Below, piece after piece: positions 8,077-18,913 of a DNA stretch of 64,000 nucleotides. Location: positions 1 to 64,000 of the forward strand of contig NZ_SPQO01000015.1 of NCBI RefSeq assembly GCF_004570325.1, given 5' to 3'. The stretch comes from Mycobacterium sp. PS03-16 (lineage in GTDB: Bacteria; Actinomycetota; Actinomycetes; Mycobacteriales; Mycobacteriaceae). Every line of letters starts with the position of its first letter. The stretch's first letter is position 1. The notes below the pieces were generated by a model. The model searched no databases, was not told where the DNA came from, and worked only from the letters and a program-made list of their open reading frames with translations. The position numbers and the translations under genes are program-made.

Positions 8077-9789
8077 ATGAGCACCTCATCCGCATCCACA
8101 TCACTGCCCGCGGATACCCCCCGCGCGCCGGTCGGCACCGTACTGCGTGGCGTCCCGGTCGTGGCCGGCGTGCAGTACGCGCCCGTCGTCCGCCCGGGAC
8201 GGCTGCCCGCCCTCGACGAGAAGCTCCCGGATGTCGCGGAGGCCGATCGGCCGGGAGAGTCCGCCCGGTTCGGTGCCGCGGTGACGGCCGTCGCCACCCG
8301 CCTGCGCGACCGCGCCGCCCACGCCACCGGTGCCGCATCCGAGGTGCTGGCCGCGACCGCCACGCTGGCCCAGGACCGGGCGTGGATCGGCGCCGCCGAG
8401 AAGCGGATCGCGGCGGGGACGCCTGCCGTCCGCGCCGTGCGCGAGGCCGCCGCCCAGTTCGTCGACCTGTTCGCGAAGATGGGCGGGCTGATGGCCGAGC
8501 GGGTCACCGACCTGCAGGACATCCGGGACCGGGTGCTCGCCGAGCTCAGCGGGCTGCCCGAACCCGGGGTCCCGCTACCCGACGTCCCGTCGATCCTGTG
8601 CGCCGAGGACCTGGCGCCCGCCGACACCGCGGGGCTGGACCCGGCGCTGATCGTCGGGCTGGCCACCACGCTGGGCGGCCCGACCAGCCACACCGCGATC
8701 ATCGCCCGCCAGCTCGGCATCCCGTGCGTCGTCGCGGTCGACGGCCTCGACGCGGTGCCCGCGGGCGCCATGGTGCTCGTCGACGGTACGGCGGGCACGG
8801 TCACCGTCGAACCCGATGCGGCGGTCGCGGGGGCGGCCGTCGCCGCCGCGCACCGGGAGGCCCAGCGCGCGGCGCAGTGGACCGGTCCGGGCGCCACCGC
8901 CGACGGTCACCGGGTGGCCGTACTGGCCAACGTGCAGGACGGCGCGGCCGCGCGGGCCGCGCGTCAGACCCCCGCCGAGGGCGTCGGGCTGTTCCGCACC
9001 GAACTGTGCTTCCTCAACCGGGAGACCGAACCGTCGGTCGACGAGCAGGCGCAGATCTACGCCGAGGTGCTCGAGGCGTTCGCCGGCCACAAGGTGGTGA
9101 TCCGGACCCTGGATGCGGGTTCGGACAAGCCGCTGAAGTTCGCGGGCCACCCCGACGAGGCGAACCCCGCCCTCGGGGTCCGCGGCATCCGCATCGCGGC
9201 CGGCAATCCCGGCATCCTCGACCGCCAGCTCGCCGGCATCGCCGAGGCCGGCCGGCGCACCGGCAACCCGCCATGGGTGATGGCGCCGATGATCGCCACC
9301 GCCGAGGAGGCGCGGGACTTCGCCGCCGCCGCCCGCCGGCACGGCCTGACACCCGGGGTGATGATCGAGGTGCCCGCCGCGGCACTGCTCGCCGGCCGCA
9401 TCCTCGAACACGTCGACTTCCTGTCGATCGGGACCAACGATCTGGCTCAGTACACGATGGCCGCCGACCGGATGTCCGCCGATCTCGCGACGCTCACCGA
9501 TCCGTGGCAGCCCGCGGTGCTCGCGCTGGTCGCAATGGCCGTGCGGGCCGGCGAGGCGGCAGGCAAGCCGGTGGGAGTCTGCGGCGAGGCGGCCGCGGAC
9601 CCGGTGCTGGCCTGCGTGCTGACCGGGCTCGGGGTGGCGTCGCTGTCGGCGGCGTCGGCCGCGGTCCCCGGGGTCGGCGCGAGACTCGCACAGGTCACGC
9701 TGGACCAGTGCCGCGACGCTGCGGACGCCGTGCGCGGCACCGCGTCGGCTGCGCAGGCCCGGGCCGCCGCGCTCGCCGTCCTGGGCTAG
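8077..9789 (+). CDS. ptsI: PTS Enzyme I, phosphoenolpyruvate-protein phosphotransferase
   Basis: Takes phosphate from phosphoenolpyruvate and passes it to HPr. The 570-residue protein has the N-terminal HPr-interacting and phosphohistidine domains (active His205 in GGPTSHTAIIARQLG) and the C-terminal PEP-binding barrel (GVGLFRTELCFLNR, GIRIAAGNP, DFLSIGTNDLAQY, and the catalytic Cys in GVCGEAAADP). I chose the ATG at 8077, although the frame opens at a GTG at 7987, because the protein family starts near here; no clear ribosome site precedes it. Divergent from fruR. Confidence 0.94.
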   Translation: MSTSSASTSLPADTPRAPVGTVLRGVPVVAGVQYAPVVRPGRLPALDEKLPDVAEADRPGESARFGAAVTAVATRLRDRAAHATGAASEVLAATATLAQDRAWIGAAEKRIAAGTPAVRAVREAAAQFVDLFAKMGGLMAERVTDLQDIRDRVLAELSGLPEPGVPLPDVPSILCAEDLAPADTAGLDPALIVGLATTLGGPTSHTAIIARQLGIPCVVAVDGLDAVPAGAMVLVDGTAGTVTVEPDAAVAGAAVAAAHREAQRAAQWTGPGATADGHRVAVLANVQDGAAARAARQTPAEGVGLFRTELCFLNRETEPSVDEQAQIYAEVLEAFAGHKVVIRTLDAGSDKPLKFAGHPDEANPALGVRGIRIAAGNPGILDRQLAGIAEAGRRTGNPPWVMAPMIATAEEARDFAAAARRHGLTPGVMIEVPAAALLAGRILEHVDFLSIGTNDLAQYTMAADRMSADLATLTDPWQPAVLALVAMAVRAGEAAGKPVGVCGEAAADPVLACVLTGLGVASLSAASAAVPGVGARLAQVTLDQCRDAADAVRGTASAAQARAAALAVLG

Positions 9790-10025
9790 ACGGTCCAGCC
9801 GGTGGCCTGCGGCCAGGACTCGACCTCGACGCCGTCGCGCCGCAGCGACACGTACTCATAGCCCTGGTCGGCGGCCTGCCCGGCAGTGTCGTGGTAGATC
9901 CGTCGTGCCTCGTCCTCCGGCCCGGTGGCCAGCGAGATCTCCTCCGCGCCCTGGGCGGTGTCTCCCTTGTCGTAGGGCCTGGCGGCAACAACCTCCCACA
10001 CCGCCGCGTCGTTCGTCTCGGTCAT
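9786..10025 (-). CDS. small conserved-looking protein of unknown function
   Basis: A 79-residue acidic soluble protein (MTETNDAAVWEVVAARPYD...), with no membrane segment and no motif I recognise. The ATG at 10025 is supported by a strong AGGAGG ribosome site 5 bases upstream; a GTG two codons earlier would sit on that site. Its stop overlaps the ptsI stop tail to tail by 4 bases. It starts divergently from the pirin gene. The sequence ends with EVESWPQATGWTV, and its regular alternation suggests a small alpha/beta fold. Function unknown. Confidence 0.65.
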   Translation of the reverse strand: MTETNDAAVWEVVAARPYDKGDTAQGAEEISLATGPEDEARRIYHDTAGQAADQGYEYVSLRRDGVEVESWPQATGWTV

Positions 10026-10105
10026 CGGCACCTCCTCCTGTGTGGATGAGGGGTACCCGCCGCCGGCCGAGGAATGAATCGGACCGCAGTCCGGTTATTG
10101 TGGGC

Positions 10106-11086
10106 ATGCCTGCCATCACTGCTGACACCCTGTCCCTGCCCCGCGTGACGGCGCCCGCGCCGTCGGACACCGAACGTCCCGTCCGCTCCATCACCACCGG
10201 CCCCCGTGGTTACGAGGGGGAGGGCTTTCCCGTCGTCCGCGCCTTCGCCGGCGTGAGCGCCGCCGACCTGGACCCCTTCATCCACATGGATCAGATGGGT
10301 GAGGTCGAGTACGAGCCCGGCGAACCCCGCGGCACCGACTGGCATCCGCACCGCGGTTTCGAGACCGTCACCTACATGATCGACGGCCGCTTCGCCCACC
10401 AGGATTCGCACGGTGGCGGCGGCCTGATCACCGACGGCGCGACCCAGTGGATGACCGCCGGATCGGGCATCCTGCACATCGAGACCCCGCCCGCCGAACT
10501 GGTCGAGAGCGGCGGCGTGTTCCACGGCATCCAGCTGTGGGTGAACCTGCCCCGCAAGGACAAGTTCGCCACGCCGCGCTACCAGGCGATCGAGGGCGGT
10601 GAGGTCAAGCTGCTGGCCTCCTCCGACGGCGGAGCGCTGGTCCGCATCATCGCCGGCGACGTCGAGAGCCGGGACGGCACCGCGCACGGTCCGGGGGCCA
10701 CCCACACCCCGATCACCATGGCGCACGCCACGGTTCAGCCGGGTGCGCGGCTGGACCTGCCGTGGAACCGGGACTTCAACGCGCTGGTGTACGTGCTGTC
10801 CGGCCGCGGGGCGGTCGGCCCGCTCGGGCACCCGATCCAGCAGGGCCAGCTCGCGGTGCTCGGACCCGGCGACCGCATCGCCGTCACGGCCGACAGCGCG
10901 CAGGACTCCAACCGCCCCGCCCTCGAGGTGCTGCTACTGGGCGGCCGGCCGATCCGCGAGCCGGTGTTCCACTACGGCCCGTTCGTCATGAACTCGAAGT
11001 CCGAACTGATCCAGGCGGTGGAGGACTTCCAGGCCGGAAAGTTCGGCACCATCCCGCCGGGCGCGCTGATGCCGCACACCCGCTAG
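10106..11086 (+). CDS. pirin family protein (bicupin)
   Basis: A 326-residue pirin-like protein: the N-terminal cupin carries the metal-site pattern WHPHRGFETVTYMIDG with following HxDS (FAHQDSHGGGG) and the final Glu in ILHIETPP, the usual pirin three-His/one-Glu set. The C-terminal cupin (from about 225) includes LSGRGAVGPLG and ends in PFVMNSKSELIQA, typical of pirins. Pirins are iron-binding proteins with quercetinase or regulatory roles; the substrate is not evident. The ATG at 10106 was chosen over an upstream in-frame start that would overlap the divergent small gene. Its end overlaps the FUSC gene end by 4 bases. Confidence 0.9.
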   Translation: MPAITADTLSLPRVTAPAPSDTERPVRSITTGPRGYEGEGFPVVRAFAGVSAADLDPFIHMDQMGEVEYEPGEPRGTDWHPHRGFETVTYMIDGRFAHQDSHGGGGLITDGATQWMTAGSGILHIETPPAELVESGGVFHGIQLWVNLPRKDKFATPRYQAIEGGEVKLLASSDGGALVRIIAGDVESRDGTAHGPGATHTPITMAHATVQPGARLDLPWNRDFNALVYVLSGRGAVGPLGHPIQQGQLAVLGPGDRIAVTADSAQDSNRPALEVLLLGGRPIREPVFHYGPFVMNSKSELIQAVEDFQAGKFGTIPPGALMPHTR

Positions 11087-13239
11087 GCCGACAGCGGTTC
11101 CTCGGCGCGCGGATACAGCAGTTCCAGCTCGCCCAGGTGCGCCGCGACGGTCAGTAGGGGCAGCGCCGCCGAGATCGCGAGGTCACCCTCCCCGGTCTCG
11201 GCGCGCAGCGCGAGCACGAAGTCGTCGCTGATCGGGGGCAGCCGACGCCGGTCGGTCGCCTGGCCGTCACCGATCAAGCGGCCGCAGACCAGATCGGCGT
11301 GCGACTCGAGCAGCAGGCGGGTCTGCGGATACACCGCGAGCGGGGGCGGCACGACGTCGGCGATGAGTTCGGCCGCCGCGCGCAGCCGCACCGCCCGGTT
11401 GGCCGCGCGCACCACCGGTGCGCGCACGTCGGTCTCGCCGCCGTTCTCCGACAGGTACTGCCGCACCGCGTCGTCCAGGGTCCTGGTCGCCTCCAGCGCC
11501 TCGTGGCTCAGTGCGATGACGCGGTCGGTGGCGTTCTCCGAGGCGCCGCGGGTCACCCGCGCCACCGCCGCGCGCAGCAGCGCCGCGCCGTCGGCGCACG
11601 CCTCGGACACCGCGGCCGACACCGCGGCCGAGGCGCCGCGCGGCCACAGCAGCAGCGAGACGGTCGCCCCGACCAGCGCGCCCACCACGACGTCCTCGAC
11701 GCGGATCAACCCCACGGCCCACCCGCTGGGCTGAATGACGTTGAAGATGATCAGCACCATCATCGTGAAGGCGGCCTGCCCGGCGATGAACGAGGCGATC
11801 TCCGGAACGTAGGCCGAGCCGAACGCCACGACGGGCAGCAACAGCCACATCACCACCGGATCGACGCCGACCAGCTCGATGAGCGCCACCCCGAGCACGA
11901 AACCGATGCCGGTCCCGGCCACCGCGCGCAGCACCCGGGTGCCGGTGGTCAGCGCGCTGCTGCGCAACACCGACATTGCGCCCAGCACCACCCAGAAGCC
12001 ATGTTCCACGGGAAACACGTGGGTCACCGCGACGGCCACCGCCAGACCGAGCCCGGTGCGCAGGCTGTTGCGCAGCGCGACCGCGCGGGTCGCGACGAAG
12101 CCCTTGGTGATCGCCGCGACGGCGGTGGTCTCCGGCATCACCCAGTCCGCCGCACCGGTCGGCGGCAGCCGGCGGCCCAAGACCCGCGCCCACACCGGCC
12201 GGGCGTCGGCCAGCGCGGCGTTGCGGATGATCCGCCCGGTGACCCCCGCCGTGGCCGAGAAGGTCCGGCGGTCCAGCAGTGAGCGGCCCACCGCGACGGC
12301 CGTCGCGTCGTCGGGCACGGCGAGGATCTGCTCGATGTCCTCGCGGTAGCGGCCCTGGGCCACCGCCCGCAGTTCGGTCAGCGCGGCGTCGAGGTCGGCC
12401 GTGCGCACCGCACGCTCATCGCGGTCCACCAGGCGCAGTACCGCCGCCGAATCGCGCAGCACCCGCACGATCGGTGGTTTCATGTCGCCGAGCAGGGCGC
12501 CGGTGCTGTCGGTGACGCGGTCGCACAGCCAGCCGAGATCGTCGACCACCCGCACCAGGGCGCGGCTGCCGGCGGTCAGCCCGACGGGCCGGTAGTCGGC
12601 GTTGACGAAATTGGCCCACAGCGCGTTCATCGCGCGGGTGACGTCGCGCGTGGAGGCGTCGCCCTCGAGGCAGTCGGCCAGCGCATGACAGACCTGGGCG
12701 GCGTGCCTGCGCAGGTCGTCGTGGTGCCGCGGCGGGAACAGGAACAGCGCCGCCGGGACGCAGACCGCCAGCGCGATGAACCAGCCCGTCAACCGTTCGT
12801 CGATCGGCCCCGGTGGCGTGCACGCCGGCAGCACGAATGTCAGCAGCGTCGCCCGCTGGCCTGCCGCGACGATCTCGCTGAGCACCCCGGAGAACATCAC
12901 CGCGACGCCGAGCACGAACATCAGCAGCACGCTGAGCCACGGGTACGGCGCCGTCAGCGTCCCGAGGGTGATGAGGATGGCCCCGTTGACGGCCAGCCCG
13001 GCGTAGGCCAACGCGCGCGCCGGGCGGTTGCCGGGGAAGTCGACGAGGATCAGCAGCGCGACCGAACCGAAGATCGTGAACATCGGGGCCTGCGTGCCGC
13101 CGGCGAACGTGAAGCTGGCCGCGGCCGCGAGGGGGAGCACGATCGCCGCCCGCGCGGCCCGCCGCAGCGCGTCGCGCTCGGGATCGCGTCGCTCGATCCG
13201 GTCGGCCGCCCGGCGCCACAGGACAGCCGGGGTCAGCAT
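11083..13239 (-). CDS. FUSC-family membrane protein (aromatic acid exporter-like)
   Basis: A 718-residue membrane protein with two blocks of about six hydrophobic helices (residues about 30-180 and 385-540) each followed by a long soluble helical region, the fusaric-acid-resistance (FUSC/YccS/AaeB) plan. The second block begins NSLRTGLGLAVAVAVTHVFPVEHGFWVVLGAM, close to the FUSC_2 signature region. Likely an efflux protein for aromatic or lipophilic acids; the substrate is not shown. The ATG at 13239 is chosen since upstream in-frame sequence lies in the neighbouring TetR gene. The TetR gene 31 bases upstream on the same strand may regulate it. Confidence 0.82.
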   Translation of the reverse strand: MLTPAVLWRRAADRIERRDPERDALRRAARAAIVLPLAAAASFTFAGGTQAPMFTIFGSVALLILVDFPGNRPARALAYAGLAVNGAILITLGTLTAPYPWLSVLLMFVLGVAVMFSGVLSEIVAAGQRATLLTFVLPACTPPGPIDERLTGWFIALAVCVPAALFLFPPRHHDDLRRHAAQVCHALADCLEGDASTRDVTRAMNALWANFVNADYRPVGLTAGSRALVRVVDDLGWLCDRVTDSTGALLGDMKPPIVRVLRDSAAVLRLVDRDERAVRTADLDAALTELRAVAQGRYREDIEQILAVPDDATAVAVGRSLLDRRTFSATAGVTGRIIRNAALADARPVWARVLGRRLPPTGAADWVMPETTAVAAITKGFVATRAVALRNSLRTGLGLAVAVAVTHVFPVEHGFWVVLGAMSVLRSSALTTGTRVLRAVAGTGIGFVLGVALIELVGVDPVVMWLLLPVVAFGSAYVPEIASFIAGQAAFTMMVLIIFNVIQPSGWAVGLIRVEDVVVGALVGATVSLLLWPRGASAAVSAAVSEACADGAALLRAAVARVTRGASENATDRVIALSHEALEATRTLDDAVRQYLSENGGETDVRAPVVRAANRAVRLRAAAELIADVVPPPLAVYPQTRLLLESHADLVCGRLIGDGQATDRRRLPPISDDFVLALRAETGEGDLAISAALPLLTVAAHLGELELLYPRAEEPLSA

Positions 13240-13270
13240 GATCGCCGATGGTAGACCGCCGGCGACCGGC

Positions 13271-13837
13271 TCAGCCCCGGTCGGGCACCGAGGCGAAGCG
13301 GCCGGAGTCGAGCATGCCGAGCATCTCGGCCGAGATCCACTGCAGCGCGGCCTCGTCCGGCGGCACCGTGGCCTGCTCGTAGCCGACCAGCACGTACAGG
13401 CTCCACGCCGCGAACACCTCTGCCTGCCGGGCGTCGTGCAGCAGTTCGAGTGCCGATTCACGCATGATGTCGTACCGCTGGCGGTCCACCTCGGACTGCA
13501 CCGCGAAGACCTCGGCGTCGATGGAACTCCACACCCGGATCGCGGCCTCCGCACCGTGCGGCAGGGCCAGCGCCTCGCCGACCAGGGTCTCGATGCGACG
13601 GCGCGGATCGCCTTGGGTGCGCACCGCCTCGATGATCAGCGACGTGCGGTGCTGGCGCCAGTAGGCGACGAGCTCGCCGGTGTAGGCCGACCAGTTCGGG
13701 AAGTAGTGATAGAACGACCCCGTCGTCACGCCGAGGCGGTGACACACCTCGGCGAGTTTGAGACCGCCGTAGCCCAGGTCGGAGAGAACCTCCAACCCCG
13801 TGTCGAAATAGGCGTCGCGTGTAACCGTGCCCCCCAT
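13271..13837 (-). CDS. TetR-family regulator (possible regulator of the FUSC gene)
   Basis: 188 residues, with a TetR HTH at the N-terminus (FDTGLEVLSDLGYGGLKLAEVCHRLGVTTGSFYHYF region, residues about 9-45) where SFYHYF is the recognition-helix end. The C-terminal ligand domain is divergent. The start at 13837 (MGGTVTRDAY) puts the HTH at the usual distance. It is 31 bases upstream of, and co-oriented with, the FUSC membrane protein, so co-transcription and local regulation are likely. It is divergent from a second TetR gene at 13989. Confidence 0.85.
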   Translation of the reverse strand: MGGTVTRDAYFDTGLEVLSDLGYGGLKLAEVCHRLGVTTGSFYHYFPNWSAYTGELVAYWRQHRTSLIIEAVRTQGDPRRRIETLVGEALALPHGAEAAIRVWSSIDAEVFAVQSEVDRQRYDIMRESALELLHDARQAEVFAAWSLYVLVGYEQATVPPDEAALQWISAEMLGMLDSGRFASVPDRG

Positions 13838-13974
13838 GGGACGACACCATAGTTCTTGATCTTGCGCTCGGTGCGAGACTGGCCACGGCGCCGTCGTCGC
13901 CGCGTCGCACTTTGCTGACAGTGACGCGGCGGGGAAAGCCCGCAACCCGTGTGCTGGGACGACGCGTGACGTGT

Positions 13975-13993
13975 GGCACAATTTGACTGTGCC
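13975..13993. promoter_or_regulatory. inverted repeat over the start of the second TetR gene
   Basis: GGCACA and TGTGCC form perfect 6-base arms (13975-13980, 13988-13993) with a 7-base spacer, overlapping the GTG start at 13989. Autoregulation by the encoded TetR protein is a reasonable inference. Confidence 0.4.
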
Positions 13994-14633
13994 GCATACT
14001 GCCAGTCGAGGGCCCGGACGTCCTCCCGCAGCGAAGGCCGCGGAGACGCGGGAACGCATTCTGCGTGCCGCAAGAGAGGTGTTCAGCGAACTCGGTTACG
14101 ACGCTGCGACTTTCCAGGCCATCGCGATCCGGGCCGATCTGACCCGTCCGGCCATCAACCACTACTTCGCGAGCAAGCGGGTGCTCTACCGCGAGGTCGT
14201 CGAGCAGACCAACGCGCTGGTGATCAGCGCGGGCATGGAACGCGCCCGGGGTGCCACCACGCTGCTGGGCCGGCTCTCGGCGTTCTTCTCCGCGGCCATG
14301 CACGCCGAGACCGAGGACCGGTCGGCGGCCGCGTTCCTGGTCACCTCGGTGCTCGAATCCCAGCGGCATCCGGACCTGCGCAACGACGAGCACGACGCAC
14401 TGCGGATGTCCCGGTCGTTCGTGTCGTGGGCGGTCAACGACGCCATCGAGCGCGGCGAGCTCAGCACCGACACCGACATCCCGTCGATCGTCGAGATGCT
14501 GGTGGCCGTGATGTGGGGAATGGGCTTCTACGCCGGGTATGTCGGCACCTCTCAGGACGTCAGCGTCATCGTCGACAAATTCGAACTGTTGATGGCGAAC
14601 AAGCTGTGGCAGCTCAACGACCGGATGGCGTGA
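13989..14633 (+). CDS. TetR-family regulator, Rv0144-like by position
   Basis: 214 residues. N-terminal TetR domain with TRERILRAAREVFSELGYD (residues about 20-40) and recognition helix LTRPAINHYFASKRVLYREV. The GTG at 13989 is taken as start because it opens directly into the conserved region and overlaps a palindrome; a GTG at 13971 is an alternative. It stands just before two TIGR00027 methyltransferase genes, as the TetR gene Rv0144 does before Rv0145/Rv0146 in M. tuberculosis (from memory), so control of the downstream genes is plausible. Confidence 0.88.
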   Translation: MPHTASRGPGRPPAAKAAETRERILRAAREVFSELGYDAATFQAIAIRADLTRPAINHYFASKRVLYREVVEQTNALVISAGMERARGATTLLGRLSAFFSAAMHAETEDRSAAAFLVTSVLESQRHPDLRNDEHDALRMSRSFVSWAVNDAIERGELSTDTDIPSIVEMLVAVMWGMGFYAGYVGTSQDVSVIVDKFELLMANKLWQLNDRMA

Positions 14634-14657
14634 CCTCAACCACAGTCGTATAGCTCG

Positions 14658-14675
14658 GCTAACTTTCCGCTTAGC
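14658..14675. promoter_or_regulatory. short inverted repeat upstream of the methyltransferase pair
   Basis: GCTAA and TTAGC (14658-14662, 14671-14675) with an 8-base spacer, 63 bases upstream of the first methyltransferase ATG. Could be an operator for the TetR protein encoded at 13989-14633; no experimental or comparative support here. Confidence 0.3.
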
Positions 14676-14705
14676 ATGGATGTGACCACCGTCTGTGCTG
14701 AGTGA

Positions 14706-16480
<1,775 letters not shown>

Positions 16481-16507
16481 CCCGTCGCTTGCCCTTCTGA
16501 GGCGGCC

Positions 16508-16519
16508 AACCGACTGGTT
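16508..16519. promoter_or_regulatory. AACCGACTGGTT palindrome upstream of the aldehyde dehydrogenase operon
   Basis: Arms AACC and GGTT, 35 bases before the ATG at 16555. A nearly identical core recurs upstream of fadE2 (24345-24356) and a related one upstream of the TetR gene at 31941. Probably a TetR operator; see findings. Confidence 0.45.
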
Positions 16520-16554
16520 AGTATCGGGTCATTCCCAGGTCAGGAAGGACCCTC

Positions 16555-17964
16555 ATGACCACCGATTCCGCCACCTCGACCGCGGCGCCGACTGCCGCCG
16601 AGGACATCCCGGCCACCGTCGCCCGGCTGCGGCGCACCTACGCGACCGGCCGCACCCGCTCGCTGGACTGGCGCATCCGCCAGTTGCGTGCGCTGGAACG
16701 GCTGATGATCGAGAACGAGGGCGCGATCGCCGATGCGCTCGACCGCGATCTCGGCCGCAAACCGTTCGAGGCGTGGCTGGCCGACATCGCCAGCGTGGCC
16801 GGTGAGGCGAAGGACGCCGCGAAGAACCTGCGCCGCTGGACGCGCCGGCGCTACCGGATGCTGGAGATGTCGCAGCTGCCGGGGCTGGGCTGGGTCGAGT
16901 ACGAGCCGTTCGGCACCGTGCTCATCATCGGGGCCTGGAACTTCCCGTTCGCACTGACGCTCGGCCCGGCCGTCGGGGCGCTGGCCGCGGGCAACACCAT
17001 GGTGCTCAAACCGTCGGAGGTGGCGCCGGCCTCGTCGGCGCTGATGGCCGATCTGGTGCCGCGCTACCTGGACGGTGACGCGGTCGCGGTCATCGAGGGT
17101 GACGGCGCGGTGAGCCAGGAGCTCATCGCCCAGGGCTTCGACTACCTGCTCTACACCGGCGGCACCGAGATCGGTCGCAAGGTGTACGAGGGCGCCGCGC
17201 CGCACCTGACGCCGGTGACGCTCGAGTTGGGCGGTAAGAGCCCGGTGATCGTCACCGCCGACGCCGACATCGAGGTGGCGGCCAAGCGCATCGCCTGGAC
17301 CAAGCTGATCAACTCCGGGCAGATCTGCATCGCGCCCGACTACGTGCTGGCCGATGCGAAGATCAAGGACCAACTGGTCGACCGGATCAAGGCCGCGGTC
17401 GCCACGTTCGAGTCCGGCAACCCCGACGGTAAGCGCATCGTCAACGAGCGGCACTTCGACCGGCTGACCACCGCGCTGGCTGCGACGAAGGGCGACGTGG
17501 TGATCGGCGGCGGGTCGGACGCCGCCAAGGTCAGCATCCAGCCCACCGTCGTCGTCGACCCCGACCCGGCCGAACCGCTGATGACCGACGAGATCTTCGG
17601 GCCGATCCTGCCGATCGTGACGGTCAAGAACCTCGACGACGCCATCGCGTTCGTCAACGCCCGGCCCAAACCGCTGGCGGCGTACCTGTTCACCAAGACC
17701 AAGAGCATCCGCGAGCGGGTGGTCAAGGAGGTGCCGTCGGGCGGCATGGTGGTCAACCACCTGCTCTTCCACTTCGCCACCAACAAGCTGCCGTTCGGTG
17801 GCGTCGGCCCGTCCGGGATGGGCGCCTACCACGGCCGGTTCGGGTTCGAGACGTTCAGCCACAAGAAGACCGTGATGACCAAACCGACCCGACCCGACGT
17901 CGGCTCCTTCATCTACCCCCCGTATACAGAGAAGGCTTGGAAGCTCGCCCGCCGTCTGTTCTAG
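16555..17964 (+). CDS. NAD(P)-dependent aldehyde dehydrogenase, Rv0147-like
   Basis: A 469-residue class-3-type ALDH that oxidises fatty or aromatic aldehydes to acids. Motifs: FGTVLIIGAWNFPFALTLGP, TGGTEIGRKVYEGAA (cofactor loop), catalytic Glu in LELGGKSPVIV and catalytic Cys in NSGQICIAPDYVL, then the EIFGPILPI motif. The length and C-terminal hydrophobic-basic tail (WKLARRLF) fit class 3 enzymes. It starts an apparent operon with an SDR, a quinone oxidoreductase and a dehalogenase, the order of M. tuberculosis Rv0147-Rv0149. Ribosome site AGGAAGGA precedes the ATG. Confidence 0.94.
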   Translation: MTTDSATSTAAPTAAEDIPATVARLRRTYATGRTRSLDWRIRQLRALERLMIENEGAIADALDRDLGRKPFEAWLADIASVAGEAKDAAKNLRRWTRRRYRMLEMSQLPGLGWVEYEPFGTVLIIGAWNFPFALTLGPAVGALAAGNTMVLKPSEVAPASSALMADLVPRYLDGDAVAVIEGDGAVSQELIAQGFDYLLYTGGTEIGRKVYEGAAPHLTPVTLELGGKSPVIVTADADIEVAAKRIAWTKLINSGQICIAPDYVLADAKIKDQLVDRIKAAVATFESGNPDGKRIVNERHFDRLTTALAATKGDVVIGGGSDAAKVSIQPTVVVDPDPAEPLMTDEIFGPILPIVTVKNLDDAIAFVNARPKPLAAYLFTKTKSIRERVVKEVPSGGMVVNHLLFHFATNKLPFGGVGPSGMGAYHGRFGFETFSHKKTVMTKPTRPDVGSFIYPPYTEKAWKLARRLF

Positions 17965-17965
17965 C

Positions 17966-18014
17966 GATTTCGGTGTAGTTGGTAGCGCTGAGTGCGACCC
18001 ACTGCACCGAAATC
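17966..18014. repeat. inverted repeat GATTTCGGTG / CACCGAAATC between ALDH and SDR genes
   Basis: Perfect 10-base arms (17966-17975 and 18005-18014) with a 29-base loop fill most of the 74-base gap. The right arm continues into a near-tandem copy (CACCGAAATCCG then CACCGAATCCG). It could be a processing or attenuation hairpin, or an operator. Confidence 0.45.
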
Positions 18015-18038
18015 CGCACCGAATCCGAAAGGAAGTCC

Positions 18039-18905
18039 ATGCCAGGAGTGCAGGATCGCGTCATCGTCGTCACCGGGGCCGGTGGCGGTCTGGGTCGTGA
18101 GTACGCCATGACGCTGGCGCGTGAGGGTGCCGCCGTGGTGGTCAACGACCTCGGCGGGGCGCGCGACGGGACCGGCGCCGGGTCGGCGATGGCCGATCAG
18201 GTGGTCGCCGAGATCAAGGACGCCGGCGGCCGCGCGGTGGCCAACTACGACAGCGTCGCCGAACCCGAGGGTGCGGAGAACATCGTCAAGACCGCGCTCG
18301 ACGAGTTCGGCAAGGTCGACGGCGTGGTCAGCAACGCCGGCATCCTGCGCGACGGCACGTTCCACAAGATGCCGTTCGAGAACTGGGACGCTGTGATGAA
18401 GGTCCATCTCTACGGTGGTTACAACGTGATCCGCGCGGCCTGGCCGCACTTCCGCGAGCAGAGCTTCGGCCGGGTCGTGGTGGCCACCTCGACCAGCGGC
18501 CTGTTCGGCAACTTCGGACAGGCCAACTACGGCGCCGCCAAGCTCGGCCTGGTCGGCATGATCAACACGCTGGCCCAGGAGGGCGCCAAGTACAACATCA
18601 AGACCAACGCCGTCGCGCCGATCGCCGCCACCCGCATGACGCAGGACATCCTGCCGCCGGAGGTGTTCGAGAAGCTGACGCCCGAGTACGTCGCTCCGGT
18701 GGTGGCGTACCTGATGGGCGAAGAGGTGCCCGAGACGGCGTCGGTGTTCATCGTCGGCGGCGGCAAGGTCCAGAGGGCGGCGCTGTTCCAGAACGAGGGC
18801 GTGACGTTCACCGACGGCGTGCCGACGGTCGACGACGTCGCGGCCAAGTGGGGCGAGATCACCGATCTGTCGGCGGCGCAGCAGGCGAGCTTCAAGCTCG
18901 GCTGA
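18039..18905 (+). CDS. short-chain dehydrogenase, HSD17B4-type, Rv0148-like
   Basis: A 288-residue SDR resembling the dehydrogenase domain of peroxisomal multifunctional enzyme (3-hydroxyacyl-CoA or hydroxysteroid oxidation). Visible: TGAGGGLGREYA cofactor motif, NDLGGARDG following strand 2, NAGILRD, the STSGLFGNFGQANYGAAKLG active-site segment with the Ser and YxxxK, and a C-terminal extension of about 60 residues. Start at ATG 18039 after GAAAGGAAG. Neighbours suggest fatty or steroid side-chain oxidation. Confidence 0.92.
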   Translation: MPGVQDRVIVVTGAGGGLGREYAMTLAREGAAVVVNDLGGARDGTGAGSAMADQVVAEIKDAGGRAVANYDSVAEPEGAENIVKTALDEFGKVDGVVSNAGILRDGTFHKMPFENWDAVMKVHLYGGYNVIRAAWPHFREQSFGRVVVATSTSGLFGNFGQANYGAAKLGLVGMINTLAQEGAKYNIKTNAVAPIAATRMTQDILPPEVFEKLTPEYVAPVVAYLMGEEVPETASVFIVGGGKVQRAALFQNEGVTFTDGVPTVDDVAAKWGEITDLSAAQQASFKLG

Positions 18906-18913
18906 GACCCGGC

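Noticed and set aside
8382..10049. 555-codon plus frame inside ptsI
   Set aside because: Alternative frame of ptsI; the correct frame holds the PTS active-site His and PEP-binding motifs.
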